From contig JAXRKP010000432.1 of assembly GCA_037039925.1 (NCBI GenBank), positions 27,501-91,500 on the forward strand: a stretch of 64,000 nt of DNA, in the 5' to 3' direction. How positions within the stretch are numbered: position 1 is the stretch's first letter; each line of letters begins with the position of its first letter. Of the stretch, positions 48,140 through 61,800 are shown in pieces. The translations under genes were made by a program, and so were the position numbers. This DNA comes from Doris montereyensis. Its lineage: Eukaryota; Mollusca; Gastropoda; Nudibranchia; Dorididae. Under the pieces are notes generated by a model, which had not been told where the DNA came from, ran no database searches, and was given only the letters and a program-made list of their open reading frames with translations.

Positions 48140-51100
48140 TTGCCCTAACTAGTCTAATGGTGGATAAACAGATCTTTCTCTGTAGCATCATCTGTCTAAT
48201 GGTCGATAAAGAGAAATGTCTCATGAGCATAATCGCTCTAATGGTGGACATCAGATCTTTCTCAGTAGAAGCATCGGTCTAATGGTGGACAAACAGATCT
48301 TTCTCAGTAGAAGCATCGGTCTAATGGTGGACAAACAGATCTTTCTCAGTAGCATCCATGGTCTAGTGGTGGACAGACAGATTTTTCTTAGTAACATACA
48401 TGGTTTAATAGAGGACATACAGATTGTTCTAAATACCATCCATGGTCTAATAGAGGACATACAGATTGTTCTAAATACCATCCATGGTCTAAAATAGAGG
48501 ACACACAGATTGTTCTAAATACCATCCATGGTCTAATAGAGGACATACAGATTGTTCTAAATACCATCCATGGTCTAATAGAGGACATACAGATTGTTCT
48601 AAATACCATCCACTGCATAATAGAGGACATACAGATTGTTCTAAATACCATCCACTGTATAATAGAGGACATACAGATTGTTCTAAATACCATACATGGT
48701 TTAATAGAGGACGGACAGATTGTTCTAAATACCATCCATGGTCTAATAGAGGACATACAGATTGTTCTAAATACCATCCATGGTCTAATAGAGGACATAC
48801 AGATTGTTCTAAATACCATCCATGGTCTAATAGAGGACATACAGATTGTTCTAAATACCATCCATGGTCTAATAGAGGACATACAGATTGTTCTAAATAC
48901 CATACATGGTTTAATAGAGGACATACAGATTGTTCTAAATACCATACATGGTTTAATAGAGGACAGACAGATTGTTCTAAATACCATACATGGTCTAATG
49001 GTGGACAGACAGATTGTTCTAAATACCATACATGGTTTAATGGTGGACATACAGATTGTTCTAAATACCATACATGGTTTAATGGTGGACAGACAGATTG
49101 TTCTAAATACCATACATGGTCTAATGGTGGACATACAGATTGTTCTAAATACCATCCATGGTCTAATGCTGGACAGACAGATTGTTCTAAATACCATACA
49201 TGGTCTAATGGTGGACATGGACATTCAGATTGTTCTAAAATACAGATTGTTCATACATGGTCTAATGGTGGACAGACAGATTGTTCTAAATACCATCCAT
49301 GGTCTAATGGTGGACAGACAGATCTTTCCCAGTGACATTCATAGTCTAATGGTGGACAGACAGATTGTTCTAAATACCATACATGGTCTAATGGTGGACA
49401 GACAGATTGTTCTAAATACCATCCATAGTCTAATGGTGGACAGACATAGATCTTTCCCAGTGACATTCATAGTCTAATGGTGGACAGACAGATTGTTCTA
49501 AATACCATCCATGGTTTAATGGTGGACATACAGATCTTTCTCAATACCATCTATAGTCTAATGGTGGACAGACATAATTTTCTCGGTAGCATACATGGTT
49601 TAATAGAGGACATACAGATTGTTCTAAATACCATACATGGTTTAATAGAGGACATACAGATTGTTCTAAATACCATACATGGTTTAATAGAGGACAGACA
49701 GATTGTTCTAAATACCATACATGGTTTAATAGAGGACAGACAGATTGTTCTAAATACCATACATGGTCTAATAGTGGACAGACAGATTGTTCTAAATACC
49801 ATACATGGTCTAATGGTGGACAGACAGATTGTTCTAAATACCATACATGGTCTAATGGTGGACAGACAGATTGTTCTAAATACCATACATGGTCTAATGG
49901 TGGACAGACAGATCTTTCCCAGTGACATTCATATTCTAATGGTGGACAGACAGATCTTTCCCAGTGACATTCATATTCTAATGGTGGACAGACAGATCTT
50001 TCCCAGTGACATTCATAGTCTAATGGTGGACAGACAGATCTTTCCCAGTGACATTCATAGTCTAATGGTGGACAGACAGATTGTTCTAAATACCATACAT
50101 GGTCTAATGGTGGACAGACAGATCTTTCCCAGTGACATTCATAGTCTAATGGTGGACAGACAGATTGTTCTAAATACCATTCATAGTCTAATGGTGGACA
50201 GACAGATTGTTCTAAATACCATACATGGTGTAATGGTGGACAGACAGATCTTTCCCAGTGACATTCATAGTCTAATGGTGGACAGGCAGATCTTTCCCAG
50301 TGACATTCATAGTCTAATGGTGGACAGACAGATCTTTCCCAGTGACATTCATAGTCTAATGGTGGACAGACAGATCTTTCCCAGTGACATTCATAGTCTA
50401 ATGGTGGAATGACAGATCTTTCCCAGTGACACATTCATAGATCTTTCCCAATGACATTCATAGTCTAATGGTGGACAGACAGATCTTTCCCAGTGACATT
50501 CATAGTCTAATGGTGGACAGACAGATCTTTCCCAGTAACATTCATAGTCTAATGGTGGACAGGCAGATCTTTCCCAGTGACATTCATAGTCTAATGGTGG
50601 ACAGGCAGATCTTTCCCAGTGACATTCATAGTCTAATGGTGGACAGACAGATCTTTCCCAGTGACATTCATAGTCTAATGGTGGACAGACAGATCTTTCC
50701 CAGTAACATTCATAGTCTAATGGTGGACAGACAGATCTTTCCCAGTAACATTCATAGTCTAATGGTGGACAGACAGATCTTTCCCAGTGACATTCATAGT
50801 CTAATGGTGGACAGGCAGATCTTTCCCAGTGACATTCATAGTCTAATGGTGGACAGGCAGGTTGTTCTAAATACCATTCATAGTCTAATGGTGGACAGGC
50901 AGATCTTTCCCAGTAACATTCATAGTCTAATGGTGGACAGGCAGATTGTTCTAAATACCATTCATAGTCTAATGGTGGACAGACAGATCTTTCCCAGTGA
51001 CATTCATAGTCTAATGGTGGACAGACAGATCTTTCCCAGTGACATTCATAGTCTAATGGTGGACAGACAGATCTTTCCCAGTAACATTCATAGTCTAATG

Positions 51101-54100
51101 GTGGACAGACAGATCTTTCCCAGTGACATTCATAGTCTAATGGTGGACAGGCAGATCTTTCCCAGTAACATTCATAGTCTAATGGTGGACAGACAGATCT
51201 TTCCCAGTGACATTCATAGTCTAATGGTGGACAGACAGATCTTTCCCAGTGACATTCATAGTCTAATGGTGGACAGGCAGATTGTTCTAAATACCATTCA
51301 TAGTCTAATGGTGGACAGGCAGATCTTTCCCAGTGACATTCATAGTCTAATGGTGGACAGGCAGATTGTTCTAAATACCATTCATAGTCTAATGGTGGAC
51401 AGGCAGATTGTTTACCATTCATAGTCTAATGGTGGACAGGCAGATTGTTCTAAATACCATTCATAGTCTAATGGTGGACAGGCAGATTGTTCTAAATACC
51501 ATTCATAGTCTAATGGTGGACAGGCAGATCTTTCCCAGTGACATTCATAGTCTAATGGTGGACAGGCAGATCTTTCCCAGTGACATTCATAGTCTAATGG
51601 TGGACAGGCAGATCTTTCCAGTGACATTCATAGTTAATGGTGGACCAGTGACATTCATAGTCTAATGGTGGACAGGCAGATCTTTCCCAGTAACATTCAT
51701 AGTCTAATGGTGGACAGACAGATCTTTCCCAGTAACATTCATAGTCTAATGGTGGACAGACAGATCTTTCCCAGTGACATTCATAGTCTAATGGTGGACA
51801 GGCAGATCTTTCCCAGTAACATTCATAGTCTAATGGTGGACAGACAGATCTTTCCCAGTGACATTCATAGTCTAATGGTGGACAGACAGATCTTTCCCAG
51901 TGACATTCATAGTCTAATGGTGGACAGACAGATCTTTCCCAGTAACATTCATAGTCTAATGGTGGACAGGCAGATCTTTCCCAGTGACATTCATAGTCTA
52001 ATGGTGGACAGACAGATTGTTCTAAATACCATTCATAGTCTAATGGTGGACAGGCAGATCTTTTGTTCTAAATACCATTCATAGTCTAATGGTGGACAGG
52101 CAGATTGTTCTAAATAACATTCATAGTCTAATGGTGGACAGGCAGATTGTTCTAAATACCATTCATAGTCTAATGGTGGACAGGCAGATTGTTCTAAATA
52201 ACATTCATAGTCTAATGGTGGACAGGCAGATTGTTCTAAATAACATTCATAGTCTAATGGTGGACAGGCAGATCTTTCCCAGTGACATTCATAGTCTAAC
52301 GGTGGACAGGCAGATCTTTCCCAGTGACATTCATAGTCTAATGGTGGACAGGCAGATTGTTCTAAATACCATTCATAGTCTAATGGTGGACAGACAGATC
52401 TTTCCCAGTGACATTCATAGTCTAATGGTGAACAGACAGATCTTTCCCAGTGACATTCATAGTCTAATGGTGGACAGACAGATCTTTCCCAGTGACATTC
52501 ATAGTCTAATGGTGGACAGACAGATCTTTCCCAGTGACATTCATAGTCTAATGGTGGACAGACAGATCTTTCCCAGTGACATTCATAGTCTAATGGTGGA
52601 CAGACAGATCTTTCCCAGTGACATTCATAGTCTAATGGTGGACAGACAGACCTTTCCCAGTGACATTCATAGTCTAATGGTGGACAGACAGATCTTTCCC
52701 AGTGACATTCATAGTCTAATGGTGGACAGACAGATCTTTCCCAGTAACATTCATAGTCTAATGGTGGACAGACAGATCTTTCCCAGTGACATTCATAGTC
52801 TAATGGTGGACAGACAGATCTTTCCCAGTGACATTCATAGTCTAATGGTGGACAGGCAGATCTTTCCCAGTGACATTCATAGTCTAATGGTGGACAGGCA
52901 TATTTCTCTCTCACTAGTAGTCGTGGTCTAATAGTGGAGGGATATATCTTTCTCAGTACAACTCATGGTCTAATGATGGACAGAAAGATCTTTCTTAGTA
53001 CAACTCATGGTCTAATGATGGACAGAAAGATCTTTCTTAGTACAACTCATGGTCTAATAGTGGAGGGATACATCTTTCTCAATACAACTCATGGTCTAAT
53101 GATGGACAGAAAGATCTTTCTTAGTACAACTCATGGTCTAATAGTGGAGGGATACATCTTTCTCAGTACAACTCATGGTCTAATGATGGACAGAAAGATC
53201 TTTCTTAGTACAACTCATGGTCTAATAGTGGAGGGATACATCTTTCTCAGTACAACTCATGGTCTAATGATGGACAGAAAGATCTTTCTTAGTACAACTC
53301 ATGGTCCAATAGTGGAGGGATACATCTTTCTCAGTACAACTCATGGTCTAATGATGGACAGAAAGATCTTTTTTAGTACAACTCAAGGTCTAATGATGGA
53401 CAGAAAGATCTTTCTCAGTACAACTCATGGTCTAATGATGGACAGAAAGATCTTTCTCAGTACACCTCATGGTCTAATGATGGACAGAAAGATCTTTCTC
53501 AGTACACCTCATGGTCTAATGATGGACAGAAAGATCTTTCTCAGTAGTATCCATGGTCTAATGATGGACAGAAAGATCTTTCTCAGTAGTACCCATGGTC
53601 TAATGATGGACAGAAAGATCTTTCTCAGTAGTATCCATGGTCTAATGATGGACAGAAAGATCTTTCTCAGTACAACTCAAGGTCTAATGATGGACAGAAA
53701 GATCTTTCTCAGTACAACTCATGGTCTAATGATGGACAGAAAGATCTTTCTCAGTAGTATCCATGGTCTAATGATGGACAGAAAGATCTTTCTCAGTACA
53801 ACTCATGGTCTAATGATTGACACAAAGATCTTTCTCAGTAGTATCCATGGTCTTATGGTGAGCAGACATATTTTTCTCAGTAGTGTCCATGGTCTAATTG
53901 TGGACAGACAGATTTTTCTCTGTAACATCCATGGTCTAATGGTGGAGGGATACATTTCTCTCAGTAGTATGCATGGTCTAATGGTGGAGGAACACATTTC
54001 TCTCAGTAGTATTCATGGTCTAATGGTGGAGGGATACATTTCTCTCAGTAGTATTCATGGTCTAATGGTGGAGGGACACATTTCTCTCAGTAGTATTCTT

Positions 54101-57100
54101 GGTCTAATGGTGGAGGGATACATTTCTCTCAGTAGTATTCATGGTCTAATGGTGGAGGGACACATTTCTCTCAGTAGTATTCATGGTCTAATGGTGTAGG
54201 GACTCATTTCTCTCAGTAGTATTCATGGTCTAATGGTGGAAGGATACATTTCTCTCAGTAGTATTCATGGTCTAATGGTGGAGGGATACATTTCTCTCAG
54301 TAGTATTCATGGTCTAATGGTGGACAGACAGACTTTTTCTCAGTAACATTCATGATCTAATGGTGGACAGACAGACTTTTCTCAGTAACATCTATGGTCT
54401 AATGGTGGACAGACAGACTTTTCTCAGTAACATCTATGGTCTAATGGTGGACAAACAGACTTTTCTCAGTAACATCTATGGTCTAATGGTGGACAGACAG
54501 ACTTTTCTCAGTAACATTCATGGTCTAATGGTGGACAGACAGACTTTTCTCAGTAACATTCATGATCTAATGGTGGACAAACAGACTTTTCTCAGTAACA
54601 TTCATGATCTAATGGTGGACAGACAGACTTTTCTCAGTAACATTCATGGTCTAATGGTGGACAGACAGACTTTTCTCAGTAACATTCATGATCTAATGGT
54701 GGACAAACAGACTTTTCTCAGTAACATTCATGATCTAATGGTGGACAGACAGACTTTTCTCAGTAACATTCATGGTCTAATGGTGGACAAACAGACTTTT
54801 CTCAGTAACATTCATGGTCTAATGGTGGACAAACAGACTTTTCTCAGTAACATTCATGGTCTAATGGTGGACAGACAGATTTTTCTCAGTAACGTTCATG
54901 GTCTAATGGTGGAGGGATACATTTCTCTCAGTATCTTTCTTAGTACCCTCCATGGTGTAATGGTGGGCAGAAATATATATTTTAGTAGCCTCCATGGTTT
55001 TATGGTGGGCAGAAATATCTTTCTTAGTACCCTCCATGGTCTAATGGTGGACAGACATATCTTTCTTAGTAGTATCCATGGTCTAATAGTGGACAGACAT
55101 ATCTTTCTTAGTAGTATCCATGGTCTAATAGTGGATAGACATATCTTTCTTAGTACCCTCCATGGTCTAATGGTGGACAGACATATCTTTCTTAGTAGTA
55201 TCCATGGTCTAATAGTGGACAGACATATCTTTCTTAGTAGTATCCATGGTCTAATAGTAGACAGACATATCTTTCTTAGTACTATCCCTGGTCTAATAGT
55301 GTACAGACATATCTTTCTTAGTAGTATCCATGGTCTAATAGTAGACAGACATATCTTTCTTAGTAGTATCCATGGTCTAATAGTAGACAGACATATCTTT
55401 CTTAGTACTATCCCTGGTCTAATAGTGGACAGACATATCTTTCTTAGTAGTATCCATGGTCTAATAGTAGACAGACATATCTTTCTTAGTAGTATCCATT
55501 GTCTAATAGTGGACAGACATATCTTTCTTAGTAGTATCCATGGTCTAATAGTAGACAGACATATCTTTCTTAGTAGTAGCCATGGTCTAATAGTGGACAG
55601 ACATATCTTTCTTAGTAGTATCCATGGTCTAATAGTAGACAGACATATCTTTCTTAGTACTATCCCTGGTCTAATAGTGGACAGACATATCTTTCTTAGT
55701 ATTATCCATGGTCTAATAGTAGACAGACATATCTTTCTTAATAGTATCCATGGTCTAATAGTAGACAGACATATCTTTCTTAGTAGTATCCATGGTCTAA
55801 TAGTAGACAGACATATCTTTCTTAATAGTATCCATGATTTAATAGTGGACAGACATATCTTTCTTAATAGTATCCATGGTCTAATAGTGGACAGACATAT
55901 CTTTCTTAGTAGTATCCATGATTTAATAGTAGACAGACATATCTTTCTTAATAGTATCCATGGTCTAATGGTGGACAGACATATCTTTCTTAATAGTATC
56001 CATGGTCTAATAGTGGACAGACATATCTTTCTTAGTAGTATCCATAGTCTAATAGTGGACAGACATATCTTTCTTAGTAGTATCCATAGTCTAATAGTGG
56101 ACAGACATATCTTTCTTAGTAGTATCCATGGTCTAATAGTGCACAGACAGATCTTTCTCAGTAGTATCCATGGTCTAAAGGTGAACAGACAGATCTTTCT
56201 CAGTAGTATCCATGGTCTAAAGGTGAACAGACAGATCTTTTTCAGTAGTATCCATGGTCTAATGGTGAACAGACAGATCTTTCTCAGTAGTATCCATGGT
56301 CTAAATGTGAACAGACAGATCTTTGTCAGTAGTATTCATGGTGTAAAGGTGAACAGACAGATCTTTCTCAGTAGTATCCATGGTCTAAAGGTGAACAGAC
56401 AGATCTTTTTCAGTAGTATCCATGCTCTAATGGTGAACAGACAGATCTTCCTCTGTAGAATACATGGTCTAATGGTAAATAAACAAATCTTCCTGAGTAG
56501 CATACATGGTCCAATTGTGCACAGACATATCTTCCTCAGTAGAATACATGGTCCAATGGTGCACAGACAGATCTTCCTCAGCAGAATACATGGTCTAATG
56601 GTGAACAGAAAGATCTTCCTCAGCAGAATACATGGTCCAATGGTGAACAGAAAGATCTTCCTCAGTAGAATACATGGTCCAATTGTGCACAGACAGATCT
56701 TCCTCAGTAGAATACATGGTCTAATGGTGAACAGAAAGATCTTCCTAAGTAGAATACATGGTCCAATGGTGAACAGAAAGATCTTCCTCAGCAGAATACA
56801 TGGTCTAATGGTGAACAGAAAGATCTTCCTCAGCAGAATACATGGTCCAATGGTGAACAGAAAGATCTTCCTCAGTAGAATACATGGTCCAATGGTGAAC
56901 AGAAAGATCTTCCTCAGTAGAATACATGGTCCAATGGTGAACAGAAAGATCTTCCTCAGTAGAATACATGGTCCAATGGTGAACAGAAAGATCTTCCTCA
57001 GTAGAATACATGGTCCAATGGTGAACAGAAAGATCTTCCTCAGCAGAATACATGGTCTAATGGTGAACAGAAAGATCTTCCTAAGTAGAATACATGGTCC

Positions 57101-57575
57101 AATGGTGCACAGACAGATCTTCCTCAGTAGAATACATGGTCCAATTGTGGACAGACAGATCTTCCTCAGTAGAATACATGGTCCAATTGTGCACAGACAG
57201 ATCTTCCTCAGCAGAATACATGGTCAAATTGTGCACAGACAGATCTTCCTTAGTAGCATACATGGTCTTATGGTGGACAGACAGATCTTCCTCGATAGCA
57301 AGCATATTCTCATAGTGGACAGACAAACCTTTCTTAGTAGCATACATGGTCTCATGGTGGACAGACATATCTTCCTCAGTAGCAAGCATATTCTAATAGT
57401 GGACAGACAAACCTTTCTCAGTAGCATGCATGGTCTAATGGTTGACAGAAATATTTTCGTCTATAACATCTATGGTTTAATGGTCGATAGACAGATCTTC
57501 CTCTGTAGCTTGCATGGTCTAATGGTGGACAGACAGATCTTTCTCAGTAGCTTTCATGGTCTAAGGGTGGAGATC
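48140..57575 (+). repeat. 42-bp minisatellite super-array, about 220 copies
   Basis: Core unit: GGTCTAATGGTGGACAGACA, GATCTTTCTCAGTAGCATCC, AT. It is organised in blocks: TTGTTCTAAATACCATCCAT (48.4-49.9 kb), TTTCCCAGTGACATTCATAG (49.9-52.9), TTAGTACAACTCATGG with GATGGACAGAAA (52.9-53.8), TTTCTCTCAGTAGTATTCAT (53.9-54.3), GACTTTTCTCAGTAACATTC (54.3-54.9), CATATCTTTCTTAGTAGTAT (55.0-56.1), then AGATCTTCCTCAGTAGAATA (56.4-57.2). Since 42 equals 14 codons, frames stay open for kilobases on both strands; the longest is 1,089 codons at 54360-57629. No start context, splice sites or domain support translation. Confidence 0.96.
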
Positions 57576-57629
57576 TTGAAACAATTGCTTAAAAAAGCAT
57601 ACTTGTGGCTCAAATACCTAATGTGTTGA

Positions 57630-58680
57630 GGTGTTTCTTTAAGATATCAGTGTCTCATATGTTAACGAGTTTTTTTAACATATGTCACAATACATGATAA
57701 GTCAGAAACTTTCCTTAACATATCTCTCAGTACCTAATGTGTCAAGGAGTTTCCTTAGGTATTTCACATATCTCACAATATCGAATGTGTCAAGTAGGTT
57801 CATTAACATATCTCACAATACCTATTGTGTCAATGAGTTTCTATGACATATCTCACAATACATATTGTGTCAATGAGTTTCTATGACATATCTCACAATA
57901 CTTATTGTGTCAATGAGTTTCTATGACATACCTCACAACACCTATTGTGTCAATGAGTTTCTATGACATACCTCACAATACCTATTGTGTCAATGAGTTT
58001 CTATAACATATCTCACAATACCTATTGTGTCAATGAGTTTCTAGGACATATCTCACAATACCTATTGTGTCAATGAGTTTCTAGGACATACCTCACAACA
58101 CCTATTGTGTCAATAAGTTTCTATGACATAGCTCACAATACCTATTGTGTCAATGAGTTTCTATGACATAGCTCACAATACCTATTGTGTCAATAAGTTT
58201 CTATGACATAGCTCACAATACCTATTGTGTCAATGAGTTTCTATGACAAAGCTCACAATACCTATTGTGTCAATAAGTTTCTATGACAAAGCTCACAATA
58301 CCTATTATGTAAAGAAATGCCTTTAACATATCTCACAATACCTAATATGTAAAGGAGTGTCTGTAACATATCTCACAATACCTAATGTGTAAAGAAGTTT
58401 CTCTAACATATATCACAATACCTATTGTGTCAATAAGTTTCTATGACATATCTCACAATACCTATTATGTCAATGAGTTTCTATAACATACCTCACAATA
58501 CCTAATATGTAAAGAAATGCCTTTAACATATCTCACAATACCTAATGTGTAAAGGAGTGTCTGTAACATATCTCACAATACCTAATGTGTAAAGGAGTTT
58601 CTCTAACATATATCACAATACCCAATGTGTAAAGAAGTTTCTCTAACATATATCACAATACCTAATGTGTAAACGAGTTC
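57630..58680 (-). repeat. 40-bp minisatellite adjoining a helicase donor
   Basis: About 26 copies; on the plus strand CACAATACCTATTGTGTCAA, TGAGTTTCTATGACATACCT. On the minus strand the last copies read TGATATATGTTAGAGAAACT, TCTTTACACATT, matching the exon end and donor TGATATGTTGAAAGAACTC|GTTTACACATT at 58675. Only the exon copy has GT at that place; array copies have CT or AT. Confidence 0.93.
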
Positions 58681-58903
58681 TTTCAACATATCATAGGTTT
58701 TCTCCAAGGTGTCTTTGCCAGCAGGAGATGCAGTCAGTCCCAGTATCTTTGGCCTACGTGCTGGATCGCGTATTTGTGGTGGTATCCTGAGATAAGCTTC
58801 TGGTACGGATGCTTTTTGATACAGTGATGGACCTCATCCAACACTGCCAGACTAAATTGATCCCAGCGGATAAATCCTTTTTCTAACATGTTGATGCAGT
58901 AAG
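58675..58903 (-). CDS. RIG-I-like DExH RNA helicase, motif II (DEVH) and III exon
   Basis: 229-nt exon after a strong acceptor (CATTGTTTTGTTTTCAG) on the minus strand. It encodes YCINMLEKGFIRWDQFSLAV then LDEVHHCIKKHPYQKLI. DEVH is the Walker B/DExH box (most relatives have DECH). One frame away it continues RIPPQIRDPARRPKILGL, TASPAGKDTLEKTYDMLKEL, with motif III (TAS). The switch falls near 58790-58798 and needs a single missing base; the segments are contiguous, so no intron explains it. The donor is GAACTC|GTTTAC. Upstream exons with motif I (the GKT loop) are not seen in the window. Confidence 0.85.
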
Positions 58904-59235
58904 CTGAAAACAAAACAATGCAAGTAATAGAATATGGAATAAAAAGCCAATCAGCAAATAAAAGATACATGTTTAATTTAATTCACTATCTTTGTTAATC
59001 CATAGAGCGGAAAGTATAAGCATGTTATCAAATATTCTGTTAAATATATATGAATACTTCAATATATTTAAACTAAAACAAATATAACTTCAAACCAATC
59101 ATTAATGTACAGATCTAGGAGTAAACGATGGGAAAGTGAGTAAATATGTAGTGCGTTAAAACCACATACATGAACATAATTAATGACAAAGCGGCTTAAC
59201 TTAACACATATTCATCAGATATCATAAATCATTCA
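58904..59235. other. helicase intron, nothing recognised
   Basis: AT-rich unique sequence ahead of the motif II exon. Confidence 0.45.
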
Positions 59236-59620
59236 CGCTCCTCAGGCAGTGGGCAGATGCTAGCACATGTATGGGGGTTAGGCGGTCCCACCTTCAATTA
59301 ACTGACAAAAGGCTGAGGGAGTTAATCCGACAGAAAATCACAACCCGCTGCCTTGCAGGCGAGTCTTAACTGACTAAAGGCTGAGGGAGTGAATCCGACA
59401 GAAAATCACAACCTGCTGCCTTGCAGGCGGGTATTGACTGACCAAAGGCTGATGGAGTTAATCCGACAGAAAATCATAACCTGCTGCATTGCAGCAGGGC
59501 CTTGGTTGACTAGAGGCAAAGGGAATTAACCCCGGCAGGAATCCTGAAAGTTGCAGCCCCACCACCTACCTAGGCTACAGTGGGCTAATCCTTTGCTTAC
59601 CCAAACCACCCAGATTTAGA
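59236..59620 (+). mobile_element. solo copy of a LINE 5' region
   Basis: Begins CTCAGGCAGTGGGCAGATGC, as 39.55 kb begins TTAGGCAGTGAGCAGGTGCT. It has four modules of ACTGACAAAAGGCTGAGGGA, GTTAATCCGACAGAAAATCA, CAACCCGCTGCCTTGCAGGC and ends with GCAGCCCCACCACCTACCTA. No endonuclease or RT follows. It could be a SINE that shares the sequence, or a LINE truncated at its 3' side. Confidence 0.55.
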
Positions 59621-59689
59621 CAACCAAATGTGACATATCCAGATTGATTTTTCGAAGACAACCCTGGAAAAAAACTTTCCTTTTTTGGA

Positions 59690-61435
59690 TTTTGATTTGA
59701 TTCAGCCACATCCATAACTAAGTGGTTCTTGATAGGAATTTGATTTGATTAACCCACATCCATAACTAAGTGGTTCTTGGTAGGAATTTGATTAACCCAC
59801 ATCCATAACTAAATGGTTCTTGGTAGGAATTTGATTTGATTTATCCACATCAATAACTAAATGGTTCTTGGTAGGAATTTGATTAACCCACATCCATAAC
59901 TAAATGGTTCTTGGTAGGAATTTGATTAACCCACATCCATAACTAAATGGTTCTTGGTAGGAATTTGATTAACCCACATCCATAATTAAGTGGTTCTTGG
60001 TAGGAATTTGATTTGATTAACCCACATCCATAATTAAGTGGTTCTTGGTAGGAATTTGATTAACCCACATACATAACTAAATGGTTCTTGGTAGGAATTT
60101 GATTTGATTTACCCACATCCATAACTAAGTGGTTCTTGGTAGGAATTTGATTAACCCACATCCATAACTAAATGGTTCTTGGTAGGAATTTGATTAACCC
60201 ACATCCATAACTAAATGGTTCTTGGTAGGAATTTGATTTGATTTACCCACATCCATAACTAAGTGATTCTTGGTAGGAATTTGATTAACCCACATCCATA
60301 ATTAAGTGGTTCTTGGTAGGAATTTGATTTGATTTACCCACATCCATAACTAAGTGGTTCTTGGTAGGAATTTGATTAACCCACATCCATAACTAAATGG
60401 TTCTTGGTAGGAATTTGATTTGATTTACCCACATCAATAACTAAATGGTTCTTGGTAGAATTTGATTAACCCACATCCATAACTAAATGGTTCTTGGTAG
60501 GAATTTGATTAACCCACATCCATAACTAAATGGTTCTTGGTAGGAATTTGATTAACCCACATCCATAATTAAGTGGTTCTTGGTAGGAATTTGATTTGAT
60601 TAACCCACATCCATAATTAAGTGGTTCTTGGTAGGAATTTGATTAACCCACATCCATAACTAAATGGTTCTTGGTAGGAATTTGATTTGATTTACCCACA
60701 TGCATAATTAAATGGTTCTTGGTAGGAATTTGATTAACCCACATCCATAACTAAGTGGTTCTTGGTAGGAATTTGATTAACCCACATCCATAACTAAATG
60801 GTTCTTGGTAGGAATTTGATTAACCCACATCCATAACTAAATGGTTCGTGGTAGGAATTTGATTTGATTTACCCACATCCATAATTAAGTGGTTCTTGGT
60901 AGGAATTTGATTTGATTTACCCACATCCATAACTAAGTGGTTCTTGGTAGGAATTTGATTAACCCACATCCATAACTAAATGGTTCTTGGTAGGAATTTG
61001 ATTAACCCACATCCATAACTAAGTGGTTCTTGGTAGGAATTTGATTTGATTTACCCACATCCATAATTAAGTGGTTCTTGGTAGGAATTTGATTAACCCA
61101 CATCCATAACTAAATGGTTCTTGGTAGGAATTTGATTAACCCACATCCATAACTAAATGGTTCTTGTAGGAATTTGATTAACCCACATCCATAACTAAAT
61201 GGTTCTTGGTAGGAATTTGATTAACCCACATCCATAATTAAGTGGTTCTTGGTAGGAATTTTGATTTGATTAACCCACATCCATAATAAATGGCAAGTGG
61301 TTCTTGGTAGGAATTTGATTTACCCACATCCATAACTAAATGGTTCTTGGTAGGAATCTGATTTGATTTACCCACATCCATAACTAAATGGTTCCTGGTA
61401 GGAATCTGATTTGATTTACCCACATCCATAACTAC
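59690..61435 (+). repeat. 43/48-bp minisatellite, about 40 copies
   Basis: Unit: ATTTGATTAACCCACATCCA, TAACTAAATGGTTCTTGGTA, GGA, with a longer form ATTTGATTTGATTTACCCAC. On the minus strand the longer form reads ATGGATGTGG|GTAAATCAAA, a donor-like sequence continuous with the open stretch at 61409-61480. Confidence 0.94.
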
Positions 61436-61480
61436 ATTATCTCGATATATTTTTGATGCTATGTTTGTGATTGCGTCTTT
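61409..61480 (-). other. weak exon-like stretch at the end of the array
   Basis: Minus strand: MEKDAITNIASKIYRDNVVM, DVG, followed by GTGG|GTAAAT. No clean acceptor and no domain. Listed because it has the same exon-plus-donor-plus-array layout as other loci. Confidence 0.25.
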
Positions 61481-61499
61481 CTCCATGAATATGGTTGAG

Positions 61500-61800
61500 C
61501 GTTAAAAACATACTGGTTATGTCAACTCATAGATTTGTTAGCATTAGTCCTAATGTCCCTGCTCCCGTGGATGTTGGAAATGTTTCGACTCCAACTATGG
61601 GAGGTCGAGCCACAACCGATTGCCATCCGGAGTCAGGGGAGGCCACCCACTGTCCCACTCCCAAATGGAGTGTCCTTCGCCACTATCCGAAAATTTGCAC
61701 GTGGTCTTTACTAAGTGGTATTTTTTAGTACGAGGTCTATTGCTATCTTACTGGGAAAGGTTTCATTTGGAAAAACATTTAAGTGATAACTTATCAGAAT
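61500..61800. other. unique sequence, nothing recognised
   Basis: Possibly the 3' flank or non-coding tail of the minus-strand LINE that follows. I cannot place its end. Confidence 0.4.

Noticed and set aside
48388..52914. Long minus-strand frames rich in Cys-Pro-Pro-Leu-Asp
   Set aside because: Antisense of the 42-bp array; a by-product of the codon-multiple period.
54360..57629. 1,089-codon open frame of a 14-residue repeat
   Set aside because: It follows from a 42-bp period with no stop in one frame; the opposite strand is also open in places, and there is no splice, start or domain evidence.
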